Assembly (NCBI RefSeq): GCF_025215155.1
Contig: NZ_JALHAM010000115.1
Length of the DNA: 64,000 bases
Strand: one strand, 5' to 3'
Source of the DNA: Dryocola clanedunensis
GTDB lineage: Bacteria > Pseudomonadota > Gammaproteobacteria > Enterobacterales > Enterobacteriaceae
Part shown: positions 35,913-44,443 of the stretch, in pieces
Layout of the letters: each line of letters opens with the position of its first letter
Position numbering within the stretch: the first letter of the stretch is position 1
Notes under the pieces: model-generated
Told to the model about the DNA's origin: nothing
Databases searched by the model: none
What the model saw: the letters and a program-made list of their open reading frames with translations, nothing else
Program-made: the position numbers and the translations under genes

Positions 35913-35991
35913 AAAAAACCCATCAACCTTGAACCAAAGAGGCGGGGTTGATGGGCTCCACAAATTGGGGACATCAAAGAAAAGCAGTGGC
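35913..35991 (-). ncRNA. rybB: SigmaE-dependent small RNA RybB
   Basis: Read on the minus strand it starts GCCACTGCTTTTCTTTGATG, the RybB seed region, and ends in an intrinsic terminator (CCCATCAACC...GGTTGATGGG then six Ts). It is 79 nt, the length of E. coli RybB, and lies between the ybjK region and ybjL as in E. coli. RybB is an Hfq-dependent repressor of outer-membrane-protein mRNAs (ompC, ompA and others) made under envelope stress. Confidence 0.96.
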
Positions 35992-35997
35992 ATTAAT

Positions 35998-36025
35998 TAA
36001 GACTGGCACCTTAGGAAAAAGTTCG
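35998..36025 (-). promoter_or_regulatory. SigmaE promoter of rybB
   Basis: On the minus strand GAACTT (-35), a 16-nt spacer and TCTTA (-10) lie 6 nt before the RybB 5' end, fitting the sigmaE pattern GGAACTT-N16-TCnnA. Confidence 0.85.
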
Positions 36026-36069
36026 GCCTGTCATAAAAAATAATTATTTTTCTTTGTCTGTGCCCCGGG

Positions 36070-37749
36070 TCACAAACCAGGCCATATGATAACGATCAGC
36101 GTTCCCGCCAGCGTTAACAACACGTTAGCGATGGCGTAGGTGCCTGCATAGCCCAGCGCCGGGATGTTGCTGCGGGAAACATCGCTGATGATTTCCATTG
36201 CTGGTGCACAGGTGCGGGCACCCATCATTGCTCCGAACAGCAGCGCACGGTTCATACGTAGAACGTATGCGCCGAACAGGAAGCAGATCACTACCGGGAT
36301 CAGGCTGACGGCCAGTCCGGCAATCAGCATTTGTCCGCCGACTTCGCCGACGTGGCTGATGCCGCTGCCTGCGCTCAGGCCGACACCGGCCATAAACACC
36401 ATCAGGCCGAACTCCTTCACCATATTTAGCGCACCTTGCGGGATGTAGCCGAAGGTTGGATGGTTGGCTCGCAGGAAGCCCAACATGATGCCTGCGAACA
36501 GCAGGCCCGCCGCATTACCCACGCCAAAGCTGAATGAGCTGAACTGGAAGGTGATCATGCCGATCATCAGGCCGATGATAAAGAAGGCGCAGAAAGCGAG
36601 CAGGTCAGTTATCTGGCTGTGAATGGAGATAAAGCCGATGCGATCGGCAACGGTTTTGACTCGTCTGGCATCGCCGCTGACCTGTAATACATCGCCCTTG
36701 TTCAGCACGATGTTGTCGTCGATAGGCATTTCAATCTGGCTGCGGATCACGCGGTTCAGGAAGCAACCGTGGTCGGTCAGCTTTAGCTGCGCCAGGCGGC
36801 GACCAACGGCATTGTGGTTTTTGACCACGATCTCTTCGGTGACGATGCGCATGTCCAGCAGGTCGCGGTCGAAGACTTCTTTACCGTTACGGAAGCTGGG
36901 GTCCAGACGTGAGTGGGCGTCCGGGTAGCCAACCAGTGAAATTTCATCGCCTTTTTGGAGCACCGCGTCACCATCTGGGTTTGCCAGAATGCCGTTGCGG
37001 CGGATGCGTTCTATGTAGCAACCGGTCTGACGGTAAATCCCCAGCTCACGCAGGTTTTTGCCATCTGCCCAGGCCACCAGCTCCGAGCCTACGCGATAGG
37101 CGCGGATAACTGGCAGGTAGACTTTACGGGCAGCGTCTGCGTCCAGACCGCGTTCCCGGGCGATCTGCTGGGCGCTGGTTTGCAGATCCTGATGCTGTAA
37201 TTTCGGCATATAGCGTGCGCCGATAATTAAGCTCACCAGGCCGATAAGGTAGGTCAGAGCGTAGCCCAGGCTCAGATGATCCAGCGAGTTATCCAGCAGC
37301 GCCTTCGACATTCCTGAATGGCGAAGCGTGTCGCCGGCACCGACCAGTACAGGTGTTGATGTCATGGACCCGGCGAGCATGCCTGCCGTCAGGCCAATAT
37401 CCCAGCCGAATAGCCTGCCAAACCCAAAGGCGAGCAGCATGGCCGTGCCAACCATGACCAGCGCGAGCATCAGGTAGTTTTTGCCGTCACGGAAGAAAAT
37501 GGAGAAAAAGTTAGGCCCTGCTTCCACGCCGACGCAAAAGATAAACAGCATAAAGCCCAGATTGAGGGCGTCGGTGTTGATGGCGAAGTGCTGCTGTCCC
37601 AGTAATAAAGAGACCACTAAAACACCAATAGAATTACCCAGTTGGATTGATCCAAGGCGCAATTTACCCAGGCACAACCCTAAGGTCAGCACCACAAATA
37701 ATAACAGGATGTAATTCCCGTTTAACAAATCTGCGACGTTTATATTCAC
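36070..37749 (-). CDS. ybjL: AspT/YidE-family transporter YbjL
   Basis: A 559-aa inner-membrane protein (561 in E. coli) of the aspartate:alanine antiporter family. Two five-helix membrane modules flank two TrkA-C (RCK-C) domains in the middle (about residues 205-375; GDEISLVGY and GDVLQVSGD are typical). The membrane halves share the repeat FIFCVGVEAGPNFF / MVFMAGVGLSAGSG. The substrate is unproven. The operator-free leader of about 295 nt upstream has no reading frame of note. Confidence 0.94.
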   Translation of the reverse strand: MNINVADLLNGNYILLLFVVLTLGLCLGKLRLGSIQLGNSIGVLVVSLLLGQQHFAINTDALNLGFMLFIFCVGVEAGPNFFSIFFRDGKNYLMLALVMVGTAMLLAFGFGRLFGWDIGLTAGMLAGSMTSTPVLVGAGDTLRHSGMSKALLDNSLDHLSLGYALTYLIGLVSLIIGARYMPKLQHQDLQTSAQQIARERGLDADAARKVYLPVIRAYRVGSELVAWADGKNLRELGIYRQTGCYIERIRRNGILANPDGDAVLQKGDEISLVGYPDAHSRLDPSFRNGKEVFDRDLLDMRIVTEEIVVKNHNAVGRRLAQLKLTDHGCFLNRVIRSQIEMPIDDNIVLNKGDVLQVSGDARRVKTVADRIGFISIHSQITDLLAFCAFFIIGLMIGMITFQFSSFSFGVGNAAGLLFAGIMLGFLRANHPTFGYIPQGALNMVKEFGLMVFMAGVGLSAGSGISHVGEVGGQMLIAGLAVSLIPVVICFLFGAYVLRMNRALLFGAMMGARTCAPAMEIISDVSRSNIPALGYAGTYAIANVLLTLAGTLIVIIWPGL

Positions 37750-38045
37750 GAAGGCTAACTTCCTGTTTACCAGTAAGTTGTTGAAAGGAGTGGTTTTATG
37801 CGCTAAGGTTTTTGCTTAAATTGAATTGAAGCAATTCTAAATAATTGGCGTGAAACATCACGTGCGCACCCTGACGCTGGCCGCTAGTTTAATCTTAATG
37901 GGGTTTGACAGCTAGTAAGAATATTGTGCTTATAAAAACGCGATAATTTGGCATGGACTGCCACAGCTTTATCAAACTGGGCTATCTCTGCAAAGCAGAG
38001 TTTCACAGGCAAATGGTTCGATACAGATGATGAAAAGGAGAGGAT

Positions 38046-38435
38046 ATGTACAGGCGTGGCCAACGTGGTTTAGGAGTGATCTGCTGCTTTTTGCTTTTCA
38101 TTTTGGTCTTTTTATCACTGCACCTGAACGTGGCGGAGCGCATGCTGACCTCCGGTCATCTTCAGCTGGGGCTGCTGCTTTTTATCCTGCCAGGGGCATT
38201 TGCCAGTTTCATATCCAGACGCGCCAGGGTTTTCGGACCGCTGCTGGGAGCGATGCTTGCTCTGCCGCTTTGTCTGGTCATCGTTCATACCCTCATCACG
38301 CCGACACGGTCGTTCTGGCAGGAGATAGCCTGGCTTTGCGGCGCTGTATTCTGGACGTCGCTCGGCTCGCTGTGTTTTCTGACGGTAAAAATATTACGCA
38401 AGCGACGCGAGGACGAAAAAAAACCGGCTGAATAG
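38046..38435 (+). CDS. ybjM: Inner-membrane protein YbjM
   Basis: A 129-aa protein with four predicted transmembrane helices; E. coli YbjM is 125 aa and shares LLFILPGAFASF and TPTRSFWQEIAWL. The function is unknown. ATG 38046 follows AAAAGGAGAG. Its stop codon lies inside the loop/stem of the terminator shared with convergent grxA. Confidence 0.9.
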   Translation: MYRRGQRGLGVICCFLLFILVFLSLHLNVAERMLTSGHLQLGLLLFILPGAFASFISRRARVFGPLLGAMLALPLCLVIVHTLITPTRSFWQEIAWLCGAVFWTSLGSLCFLTVKILRKRREDEKKPAE

Positions 38436-38447
38436 CCGGTTTTTTTG
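38415..38447. terminator. Bidirectional terminator between ybjM and grxA
   Basis: ACCGGCT / AGCCGGT with a GAAT loop is flanked by an A-run on the left and a T-run on the right. It can end transcripts from both sides. The ybjM stop lies in it. Confidence 0.9.
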
Positions 38448-38459
38448 TCTGCCTGACGC

Positions 38460-38732
38460 TTATTCAGCGTTCTGGAACAGGCTCAGATGCTCTTTCGCAT
38501 AGGCCTCAAACTCGGTGCAGCCACCGATGTGTTGCTGGTCGAGGAAAATCTGCGGTACCGTTTCAACCGGCTTACCCACGGTTTTCTCCAGATCGGCTTT
38601 GGTGATGCCTTCTGCGTGGATATCCACGTAGCGGAAGTTGAAATCATCACGCTCAGCGGTCAGTTTTTCAGCCAGCTCTTTAGCACGTACACAATACGGG
38701 CAGCCTGGGCGCCCAAAAATCACTGCAAACAT
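38460..38732 (-). CDS. grxA: Glutaredoxin 1 (GrxA)
   Basis: A dithiol glutaredoxin that reduces ribonucleotide reductase, OxyR and mixed disulfides with glutathione. The active site CPYC is at residues 11-14, the cis-Pro loop TVP at 58-60. It is 90 aa, 5 longer than E. coli. It has an additional Cys72 in HIGGCTEF where E. coli has Tyr, and a longer C-terminus. In E. coli grxA is OxyR-activated; no clear OxyR site could be fixed here. Confidence 0.95.
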   Translation of the reverse strand: MFAVIFGRPGCPYCVRAKELAEKLTAERDDFNFRYVDIHAEGITKADLEKTVGKPVETVPQIFLDQQHIGGCTEFEAYAKEHLSLFQNAE

Positions 38733-38911
38733 GGAATCTCCTCAGTTTTGTGGCCGAACGAACCGGCGAATGGTGACTATAATGCCGATAACCGAAGGGA
38801 ATGGAAAGAAGGTCCTGCCTCTTAGTTCGATACCCACAGGCTATAGTGAATGTCAGAATGCCTGTTTCACTGGTGTATAGTAGTGTGCTAATTGCCTTCG
38901 GAGACAAGCAG

Positions 38912-39205
38912 ATGCGTTCATTAGGTGCATTACCTAAACCGGTATTGATACTGGAAGTGTTTGGTATCGCTTTATTATTGCTTTCCTATCTTTCCCTGAA
39001 CGGCTACGTTTCGTTACCCGCACCAATAGGTACAGCGACCGCCGCCATAGTCATGGTATTTTCTGGCATTGCGCTGATGATCCCGGCGGCGGCATGCATG
39101 GTATGGGCCATGGCACAAAACGTCGCTCCGCTGCTGACCAGAGGCGCTGCTCCAAAATCACAATCAGATAAGACAGAGGACAAACGAGATGACGCCGACC
39201 ATTGA
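38912..39205 (+). CDS. ybjC: Small membrane protein YbjC
   Basis: A 97-aa protein with two hydrophobic segments (LILEVFGIALLLLSYL, IVMVFSGIALMIPAAACMVW); E. coli YbjC is 95 aa. The function is unknown; in E. coli it is co-transcribed with nfsA under SoxRS/MarA control. ATG 38912 follows GGAGA with 7-nt spacing, and earlier in-frame starts lack support. The 3' end overlaps nfsA by 17 nt. Confidence 0.9.
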   Translation: MRSLGALPKPVLILEVFGIALLLLSYLSLNGYVSLPAPIGTATAAIVMVFSGIALMIPAAACMVWAMAQNVAPLLTRGAAPKSQSDKTEDKRDDADH

Positions 39206-39911
39206 TCTGCTCCGCTCACATCGCTCCATTCGCAAGTTTACCGATGAGCCCATCACAAACGAGCAGCGTGCGGCAATTATTGCCAGCGCCCAGTCGGCCT
39301 CCAGCTCCAGTTTTTTGCAGTGTAGCTCCATCATTCGTATAACGGATAAAGCGATGCGCGAACGGTTCGTCACGCTTGCAGGCGGTCAGCCGCACATTGC
39401 GCAGGCCGCTGAGTTCTGGGTGTTCTGCGCCGACTTCAACCGTCTGCTGCAGATCTGCCCGGATGCACAGCTCGGTCTTGCTGAGCAGCTGCTGTTAGGG
39501 GCTGTGGACACCGCCATCATGGGGCAGAACGCCTTTACCGCCGCGGAATCGCTTGGCCTTGGTGGCGTTTACATCGGTGGCATTCGTAACAGTATTGAGA
39601 CGGTGACGGAGCTGCTGGGGCTGCCGCAGCACGTGCTGCCGCTGTTCGGTCTGTGTCTGGGTTGGCCGGATCAGGATCACGGTGTGAAGCCGCGTATGCC
39701 TGCCGCCATGCTGGTTCATGAAAACCAGTATCAGCCCGTCGATGAAGATGTGCTGGCAGGCTATGACGAGGAAATGGCGCAGTACTATCTTTCCCGTGAC
39801 AGCAACGCGCGCCGCGACACCTGGAGCGACCATATTCGTCGCACGGTCATCAAAGAGAGCCGACCGTTTATTCTGGATTACCTGCATAAGCAGGGCTGGG
39901 CAACGCGTTAA
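39189..39911 (+). CDS. nfsA: Oxygen-insensitive NADPH nitroreductase NfsA
   Basis: FMN-dependent NADPH nitroreductase (type I) that reduces nitroaromatics and quinones by two-electron steps. It is 240 aa as in E. coli. The N-terminus TIDLLRSHRSIRKFTDEPI, the FMN-binding SASSSSFLQCSSIIRI, and GLCLGWPDQ are typical. It starts inside ybjC, so the two are coupled. Confidence 0.96.
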   Translation: MTPTIDLLRSHRSIRKFTDEPITNEQRAAIIASAQSASSSSFLQCSSIIRITDKAMRERFVTLAGGQPHIAQAAEFWVFCADFNRLLQICPDAQLGLAEQLLLGAVDTAIMGQNAFTAAESLGLGGVYIGGIRNSIETVTELLGLPQHVLPLFGLCLGWPDQDHGVKPRMPAAMLVHENQYQPVDEDVLAGYDEEMAQYYLSRDSNARRDTWSDHIRRTVIKESRPFILDYLHKQGWATR

Positions 39912-39916
39912 ATCAT

Positions 39917-40101
39917 CGGCGACTTCGGTCGCCGTTAGATTGCTGACAAAGAAGGAAAAAGCGTGGTTTTTCTTTCTTTGTGGTCAGCAGACGAAAATCA
40001 ATCAATTGATTTTCCTTGTTATTTATTCGGTGAGATCTTTGCGAAGTGCATTCGCTTTAGGTTTGTCATCAGTCTGTCGGCGACTTCGGTCGCCGTTTTT
40101 A
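39917..40101 (+). ncRNA. Highly structured nfsA-rimK intergenic region; candidate sRNA or attenuator
   Basis: Twin hairpins with the identical 20-mer CGGCGACTTCGGTCGCCGTT (39917-39936 and 40078-40097) each have a C(UUCG)G loop. Between them are a long hairpin (39942-39988, 13 bp plus 6 bp with a 3-nt bulge), an AT-rich dyad (GAAAATCAAT / ATTGATTTTC) and a short GCGAA/TTCGC dyad. The last UUCG hairpin is followed by TTTTT, making a terminator. It may end nfsA transcripts, be processed into an RNA, or be a miniature mobile element. That a stable RNA is made is inference. Confidence 0.5.
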
Positions 40102-40209
40102 ATTGCTACATAACAGATTTCACCCTGTACGCTGCCCATCGTTGAAAGCGCAGGGCAGTGATATGATATGCGCGCTGTTATTATCGGTCCGAAAACGCTG
40201 AGGTGCAGG

Positions 40210-41112
40210 GTGAAAATCGCCATTTTGTCCCGGGATGGAACGCTTTATTCATGTAAACGTCTGCGTGAGGCGGCGGTGCGCCGTGGCCACACGGTAGAAA
40301 TCATCGATCCGCTGTCATGCTATATGAACATCAACCCGCTTTCCCCGTCGGTGCATTACAAAGGCCGTCAGCTGCCGCACTATGATGCGGTGATTCCACG
40401 AATCGGTTCGGCGATCACTTTCTACGGCACGGCCGTGCTGCGGCAGTTTGAAATGCTGGGCAGCTATCCGCTTAATGAATCCGTCGCCATTACCCGCGCG
40501 CGCGACAAGCTCCGCTCCTTACAGCTGCTCGCCCGGCAGGGCATCGATTTGCCGGTGACCGGGTTCGCTCATTCACCCGATGACACCAGCGATCTGATTG
40601 ATATGGTGGGTGGCGCGCCGCTGGTCGTGAAGCTGGTGGAAGGGACTCAGGGAATAGGCGTCGTACTGGCGGAAACGCGTCAGGCGGCTGAAAGCGTTAT
40701 TGATGCGTTTCGCGGCCTGAATGCCCATATCCTGGTGCAGGAATATATCAAAGAGGCGAAAGGAGCGGATATCCGCTGTCTGGTGGTGGGCAACGAGGTC
40801 GTTGCGGCCATTGAACGGCAGGCAAAGCCCGGCGATTTCCGTTCAAATCTGCATCGCGGCGGGCGGGCTAATCAGGTCTCAATCACCGGACGGGAGCGGG
40901 AAATTGCGCTGAAAGCTGCGTCAACGCTGGGGCTGGACATTGCCGGGGTAGATATTTTGCGCGCCAATCGTGGCCCGCTGGTCATGGAGGTGAACGCATC
41001 CCCCGGGCTGGAAGGCATTGAAAAGACGAGCGGGGTGGATATCGCCACGTTAATGATTGAATGGATTGAACGCCAGGCACACCCTGGCTATTGCCTGAAA
41101 ACAGGGGGCTAA
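40210..41112 (+). CDS. rimK: Ribosomal protein S6 glutamate ligase RimK
   Basis: ATP-grasp ligase that adds glutamates to the C-terminus of ribosomal protein S6. It is 300 aa from GTG 40210 (VKIAILSRD), equal to E. coli; the upstream ATG 40168 gives an unlikely extension. ATP-grasp segments VVKLVEGTQGIGV, HILVQEYIKEAKGADIRC and VMEVNASPGLEGIE are visible. In E. coli it follows nfsA closely; here a structured 300-nt region separates them. Confidence 0.96.
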   Translation: MKIAILSRDGTLYSCKRLREAAVRRGHTVEIIDPLSCYMNINPLSPSVHYKGRQLPHYDAVIPRIGSAITFYGTAVLRQFEMLGSYPLNESVAITRARDKLRSLQLLARQGIDLPVTGFAHSPDDTSDLIDMVGGAPLVVKLVEGTQGIGVVLAETRQAAESVIDAFRGLNAHILVQEYIKEAKGADIRCLVVGNEVVAAIERQAKPGDFRSNLHRGGRANQVSITGREREIALKAASTLGLDIAGVDILRANRGPLVMEVNASPGLEGIEKTSGVDIATLMIEWIERQAHPGYCLKTGG

Positions 41113-41213
41113 TAGCCAGAGCGCGGTTAACCGCGCATAATAAATAGTATGACACGGCGTTTTTGCGTAAGCTATGGCGCGACTTTCACCATCTTTAAGA
41201 GGCATCTGCATTT

Positions 41214-41693
41214 ATGGATTCACTCGTTGTCCCTACTCTGGACATCTTACGCCGCTGGCTGGATGAAATAGGCGTGACTATCTTCGAGTGCGATACCTGC
41301 CAGGCGCTGCATTTGCCGCATATGCAGAATTTCGATGGGGTATACGATGCCAAAATCGATCTGGTGGACAATATCGTGCTGTTCTCGGCCCTGGCCGAAG
41401 TGAAGCCTTCCGCGCTGCTGCCGTTGGCCTCGGATCTCTCCTCAATAAACGCAAGTTCATTGACCGTCAAAGCCTTTCTTGACGTGCAGGATGATAACCT
41501 GCCGAAGCTGGTGGTTTGCCAGTCGCTGCAGGCGTCGGTTGGCATCAGCCGCGAGCAGTTCGCTGCCTTCGTTAAACAAAGCGAAGAGCAGATCTCAATG
41601 GTCATCCTCGAGGCCTGCGCAAATCAGCTGCTGTTTATCGCGGAAGAGGAAGAGCCGGTTGGCATAACCACTCAGGCTCACTTCCTGCACTAA
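41214..41693 (+). CDS. ybjN: YbjN, sensory-transduction-like modulator
   Basis: A 159-aa cytoplasmic protein (158 in E. coli) with the type III secretion chaperone-like fold of the YbjN family. In E. coli its over-expression affects motility, biofilm and stress genes; the mechanism is unclear. The segment FFECDNCQALHLPHMQNF-like FECDTCQALHLPHMQNF is conserved. It follows rimK by about 100 nt. Confidence 0.92.
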   Translation: MDSLVVPTLDILRRWLDEIGVTIFECDTCQALHLPHMQNFDGVYDAKIDLVDNIVLFSALAEVKPSALLPLASDLSSINASSLTVKAFLDVQDDNLPKLVVCQSLQASVGISREQFAAFVKQSEEQISMVILEACANQLLFIAEEEEPVGITTQAHFLH

Positions 41694-42037
41694 ACGTGAC
41701 AAAATCAGGCGCAGTGGCTGCCAGGCTCGCTGCGTTCTGCGATTTTTTATCCTGTCCCTATAGCCACTCAGTAGCCTTATTCTCTGGAAGTACCCCCAGT
41801 CCGGGGGATCTCATAGACCACATATCCTTCAAAAATCGATAAATGGCGTTATTTTATCTGCTATCTGTTCGCCAACCCTGGCTACAGTTATTCTTGCTGG
41901 GCTGTCACAAACGCGCAACGTCTACAAAAGGCATCCGCCCTTTATTTACTACAGTTTGAATAGAGATGCATGATTCTTGCATGGTTCGCGGTGTGAGAAG
42001 GTCACGCTTGATAACTTTTATTCAGAAGGAATGAGAT
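41694..42037. other. Intergenic region between ybjN and potF
   Basis: AAAATC...GATTTTTT around 41700-41750 may frame a terminator for ybjN. A short CCCCC/GGGGG dyad at 41793-41807 lies in the potF upstream region. A strong AGAAGGA precedes potF. No reading frame of note. Confidence 0.45.
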
Positions 42038-43147
42038 ATGCTCGCCAAACAAAAATGGTTGTCGGCTTTGGTTGCTGGTGCGCTGATGGCGGTTTCTGCC
42101 ACTGCGCTTGCGGCAGAGCAAAAGACGCTGCACGTGTATAACTGGTCTGATTATATCGCGCCGGACACCCTGGCAAACTTTACAAAAGAGACCGGTATTA
42201 AAGTCGTTTATGACGTCTTCGATTCCAACGAAGTGCTGGAGGGTAAACTGATGGCCGGCAGCACCGGCTACGATCTCGTTGTGCCTTCTTCACAGTTCCT
42301 TGAACGCCAGGCGCAGGCCGGGATCTTCCAGCCGCTCGATAAAAGCAAACTGCCAAACTATAAAAATCTCGATCCGGAAATGCTCAAACTGGTGGCGCAG
42401 AACGACCACGGTAATAAGTACGGCATCCCGTACATGATGGTCACCACCGGTATTGGCTATAACGTCGAAAAAGTGAAGGCCGCGCTGGGTAAGGACGCGC
42501 CGGTTAACAGCTGGGATCTGGTCTATAAACCAGAAAACCTGGAGAAACTGAAAAGCTGCGGTGTCTCCTTCCTGGATGCGCCGAGCGAAATCTACGCCAG
42601 CGTGCTGCACTATCTGGGTAAAGACCCCAACAGCTCTGACCCGAAAGATTACACCGGGGCGGCGAACGATCTGCTGATGAAGCTGCGTCCGTTTATTCGT
42701 TACTTCCACTCATCCCAGTACATCAACGATCTGGCGAACGGCGATATCTGCGTGGCGATTGGCTGGTCCGGCGACATTCTGCAGGCGGCTAACCGCGCGA
42801 AAGAAGCAAAAAATGGCGTGAATATTGCTTATACCATTCCGAAGGAGGGGGCGATGGTCTATTTCGATATGTTCGCCATGCCAGCCGATGCGAAGAACAA
42901 AGACGAAGCGTATCAGTTCCTTAACTACCTGATGAAACCGGACGTGGTGGCTAACATCAGTAACCATGTTTATTACGCCAACGCTAACAAAGAGGCCACG
43001 CCGCTACTGAGTGCTGAAGTGCGTGATAATCCGGGCATTTACCCGCCTGCGGATGTGCGTGCGAAGCTCTTCACACAATCCGTACTTTCCCCGAAGGTTG
43101 ACCGTGTGATCACTCGTTCGTGGACTAAGGTTAAAACTGGGAAATAA
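42038..43147 (+). CDS. potF: Putrescine-binding periplasmic protein PotF
   Basis: Substrate-binding protein of the PotFGHI putrescine importer, 369 aa (370 in E. coli). The signal peptide ends at ALA (residue 25). Typical segments are LHVYNWSDYIAPDTLANF, VVPSSQFLERQ and DICVAIGWSGDI. Good RBS AGAAGGA. It is the first operon gene, separated from potG by a hairpin-rich gap. Confidence 0.97.
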   Translation: MLAKQKWLSALVAGALMAVSATALAAEQKTLHVYNWSDYIAPDTLANFTKETGIKVVYDVFDSNEVLEGKLMAGSTGYDLVVPSSQFLERQAQAGIFQPLDKSKLPNYKNLDPEMLKLVAQNDHGNKYGIPYMMVTTGIGYNVEKVKAALGKDAPVNSWDLVYKPENLEKLKSCGVSFLDAPSEIYASVLHYLGKDPNSSDPKDYTGAANDLLMKLRPFIRYFHSSQYINDLANGDICVAIGWSGDILQAANRAKEAKNGVNIAYTIPKEGAMVYFDMFAMPADAKNKDEAYQFLNYLMKPDVVANISNHVYYANANKEATPLLSAEVRDNPGIYPPADVRAKLFTQSVLSPKVDRVITRSWTKVKTGK

Positions 43148-43169
43148 GTAAACCTGTTAATGACTTAAT

Positions 43170-43281
43170 GTGGTTTGCAACGGGGGGTTGCACCCCAATG
43201 GTGCAGCTGCCCCAATACGGACGCGAGCTTCGGCTCGCGTCGCGTCATTAGTACGGCAACCGGGCCGTACCCTTATCTGCT
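43170..43281 (+). other. Hairpin-rich potF-potG spacer
   Basis: Three stems follow each other: TGCAC/GTGCA (about 43188-43204), the strong GACGCGAGC-TTCG-GCTCGCGTC (43220-43241, UUCG loop) and GTACGG/CCGTAC (about 43251-43270). They could protect potF mRNA and cut expression of potGHI, fitting the need for excess binding protein. Confidence 0.6.
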
Positions 43282-43301
43282 TTTGCCGGAGAGCAACATA
43301 A

Positions 43302-44435
43302 TTGAACGACGCCATCCCTCGCCCACAGGGCAAGACGCGTAAAGCGCTGACGCCTCTGTTAGAGATCCGCAACCTGACCAAATCCTTCGACGGGCAACAC
43401 GCCGTGGACGACGTCAGCCTGACCATTTATAAAGGCGAAATTTTTGCGCTGCTTGGGCCATCCGGCTGCGGTAAATCAACGCTGCTGCGGATGCTGGCGG
43501 GATTTGAACCGCCGAGCGCCGGACAGATTATGCTCGACGGCGTGGATTTGTCCCACGTGCCGCCGTACCAAAGGCCAATCAACATGATGTTCCAGTCCTA
43601 TGCGCTGTTCCCGCATATGACCGTTGAGCAGAACATCGCGTTTGGCCTGAAGCAGGACAAATTGCCGAAAGCTGAAATCACCCGGCGGGTGCAGGAGATG
43701 CTCACCCTGGTGCATATGCAGGAGTTCGCGAAGCGTAAGCCGCACCAGCTTTCCGGCGGTCAGCGGCAGCGTGTGGCCCTGGCGCGCAGCCTGGCGAAAC
43801 GCCCGAAGCTGCTGCTGCTGGATGAGCCGATGGGGGCGCTGGATAAAAAACTGCGCGACCGTATGCAGCTGGAAGTGGTGGATATTCTGGAGCGCGTCGG
43901 TGTGACCTGCGTGATGGTGACCCACGACCAGGAAGAAGCGATGACCATGGCGGGGCGCATTGCCATTATGAACCGCGGTAAATTTGTGCAGATTGGTGAG
44001 CCTGAGGAGATCTACGAGCATCCAACAACCCACTACAGCGCGGAGTTTATCGGCTCGGTGAACGTTTTTGAGGGACTACTGAAATCTCGCGAAGAGGAGG
44101 GACTGGTGATAGATAGCCCTGGGCTGGTTCATCCGTTGAAGGTCGATCCGGATGCCTCCGTGGTTGATAACGTGCCGGTGTACGTCGCATTACGTCCGGA
44201 AAAAGTCATGCTGTGCGACGACCCCCCCGCGGACGGTTTCAATTTTGCCGTTGGCGAAGTGGTGCACATTGCTTACCTGGGCGACCTGTCTATTTATCAC
44301 GTGCGCCTGAAAAGCGGGCAGATGATCAGCGCCCAGCTGCAAAACGATCGCCGCTATCGCAAAGGCGCCCCGACATGGGGCGATGAAGTCCGCCTGTGCT
44401 GGGATGCGGACAGCTGCGTTGTGCTGACGGTTTAG
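43302..44435 (+). CDS. potG: Putrescine importer ATPase PotG
   Basis: ATPase of PotFGHI, 377 aa as in E. coli. Walker A GPSGCGKST is at residues 52-60, followed by LSGGQRQRVALARSLA, LLLDEPMGALD and VTHDQEEA. The C-terminal TOBE domain reads VYVALRPEKVMLCDD... and GEVVHIAYLGDLSIYHV. The start is TTG 43302 with GGAGA 9 nt before it, giving MNDAIPRPQGKTRKALTPLL. Confidence 0.97.
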   Translation: MNDAIPRPQGKTRKALTPLLEIRNLTKSFDGQHAVDDVSLTIYKGEIFALLGPSGCGKSTLLRMLAGFEPPSAGQIMLDGVDLSHVPPYQRPINMMFQSYALFPHMTVEQNIAFGLKQDKLPKAEITRRVQEMLTLVHMQEFAKRKPHQLSGGQRQRVALARSLAKRPKLLLLDEPMGALDKKLRDRMQLEVVDILERVGVTCVMVTHDQEEAMTMAGRIAIMNRGKFVQIGEPEEIYEHPTTHYSAEFIGSVNVFEGLLKSREEEGLVIDSPGLVHPLKVDPDASVVDNVPVYVALRPEKVMLCDDPPADGFNFAVGEVVHIAYLGDLSIYHVRLKSGQMISAQLQNDRRYRKGAPTWGDEVRLCWDADSCVVLTV

Positions 44436-44443
44436 GGGGCAAT

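Noticed and set aside
37787..37806. Strong AGGAG site followed by a two-codon ATG frame upstream of ybjL
   Set aside because: It ends at once (ATG CGC TAA) and lies antisense in the ybjL leader; chance is the simpler explanation.
38733..38911. OxyR/SoxS sites between grxA and ybjC
   Set aside because: Expected from E. coli biology, but the partial ATA...CTAT matches were too weak to fix a site.
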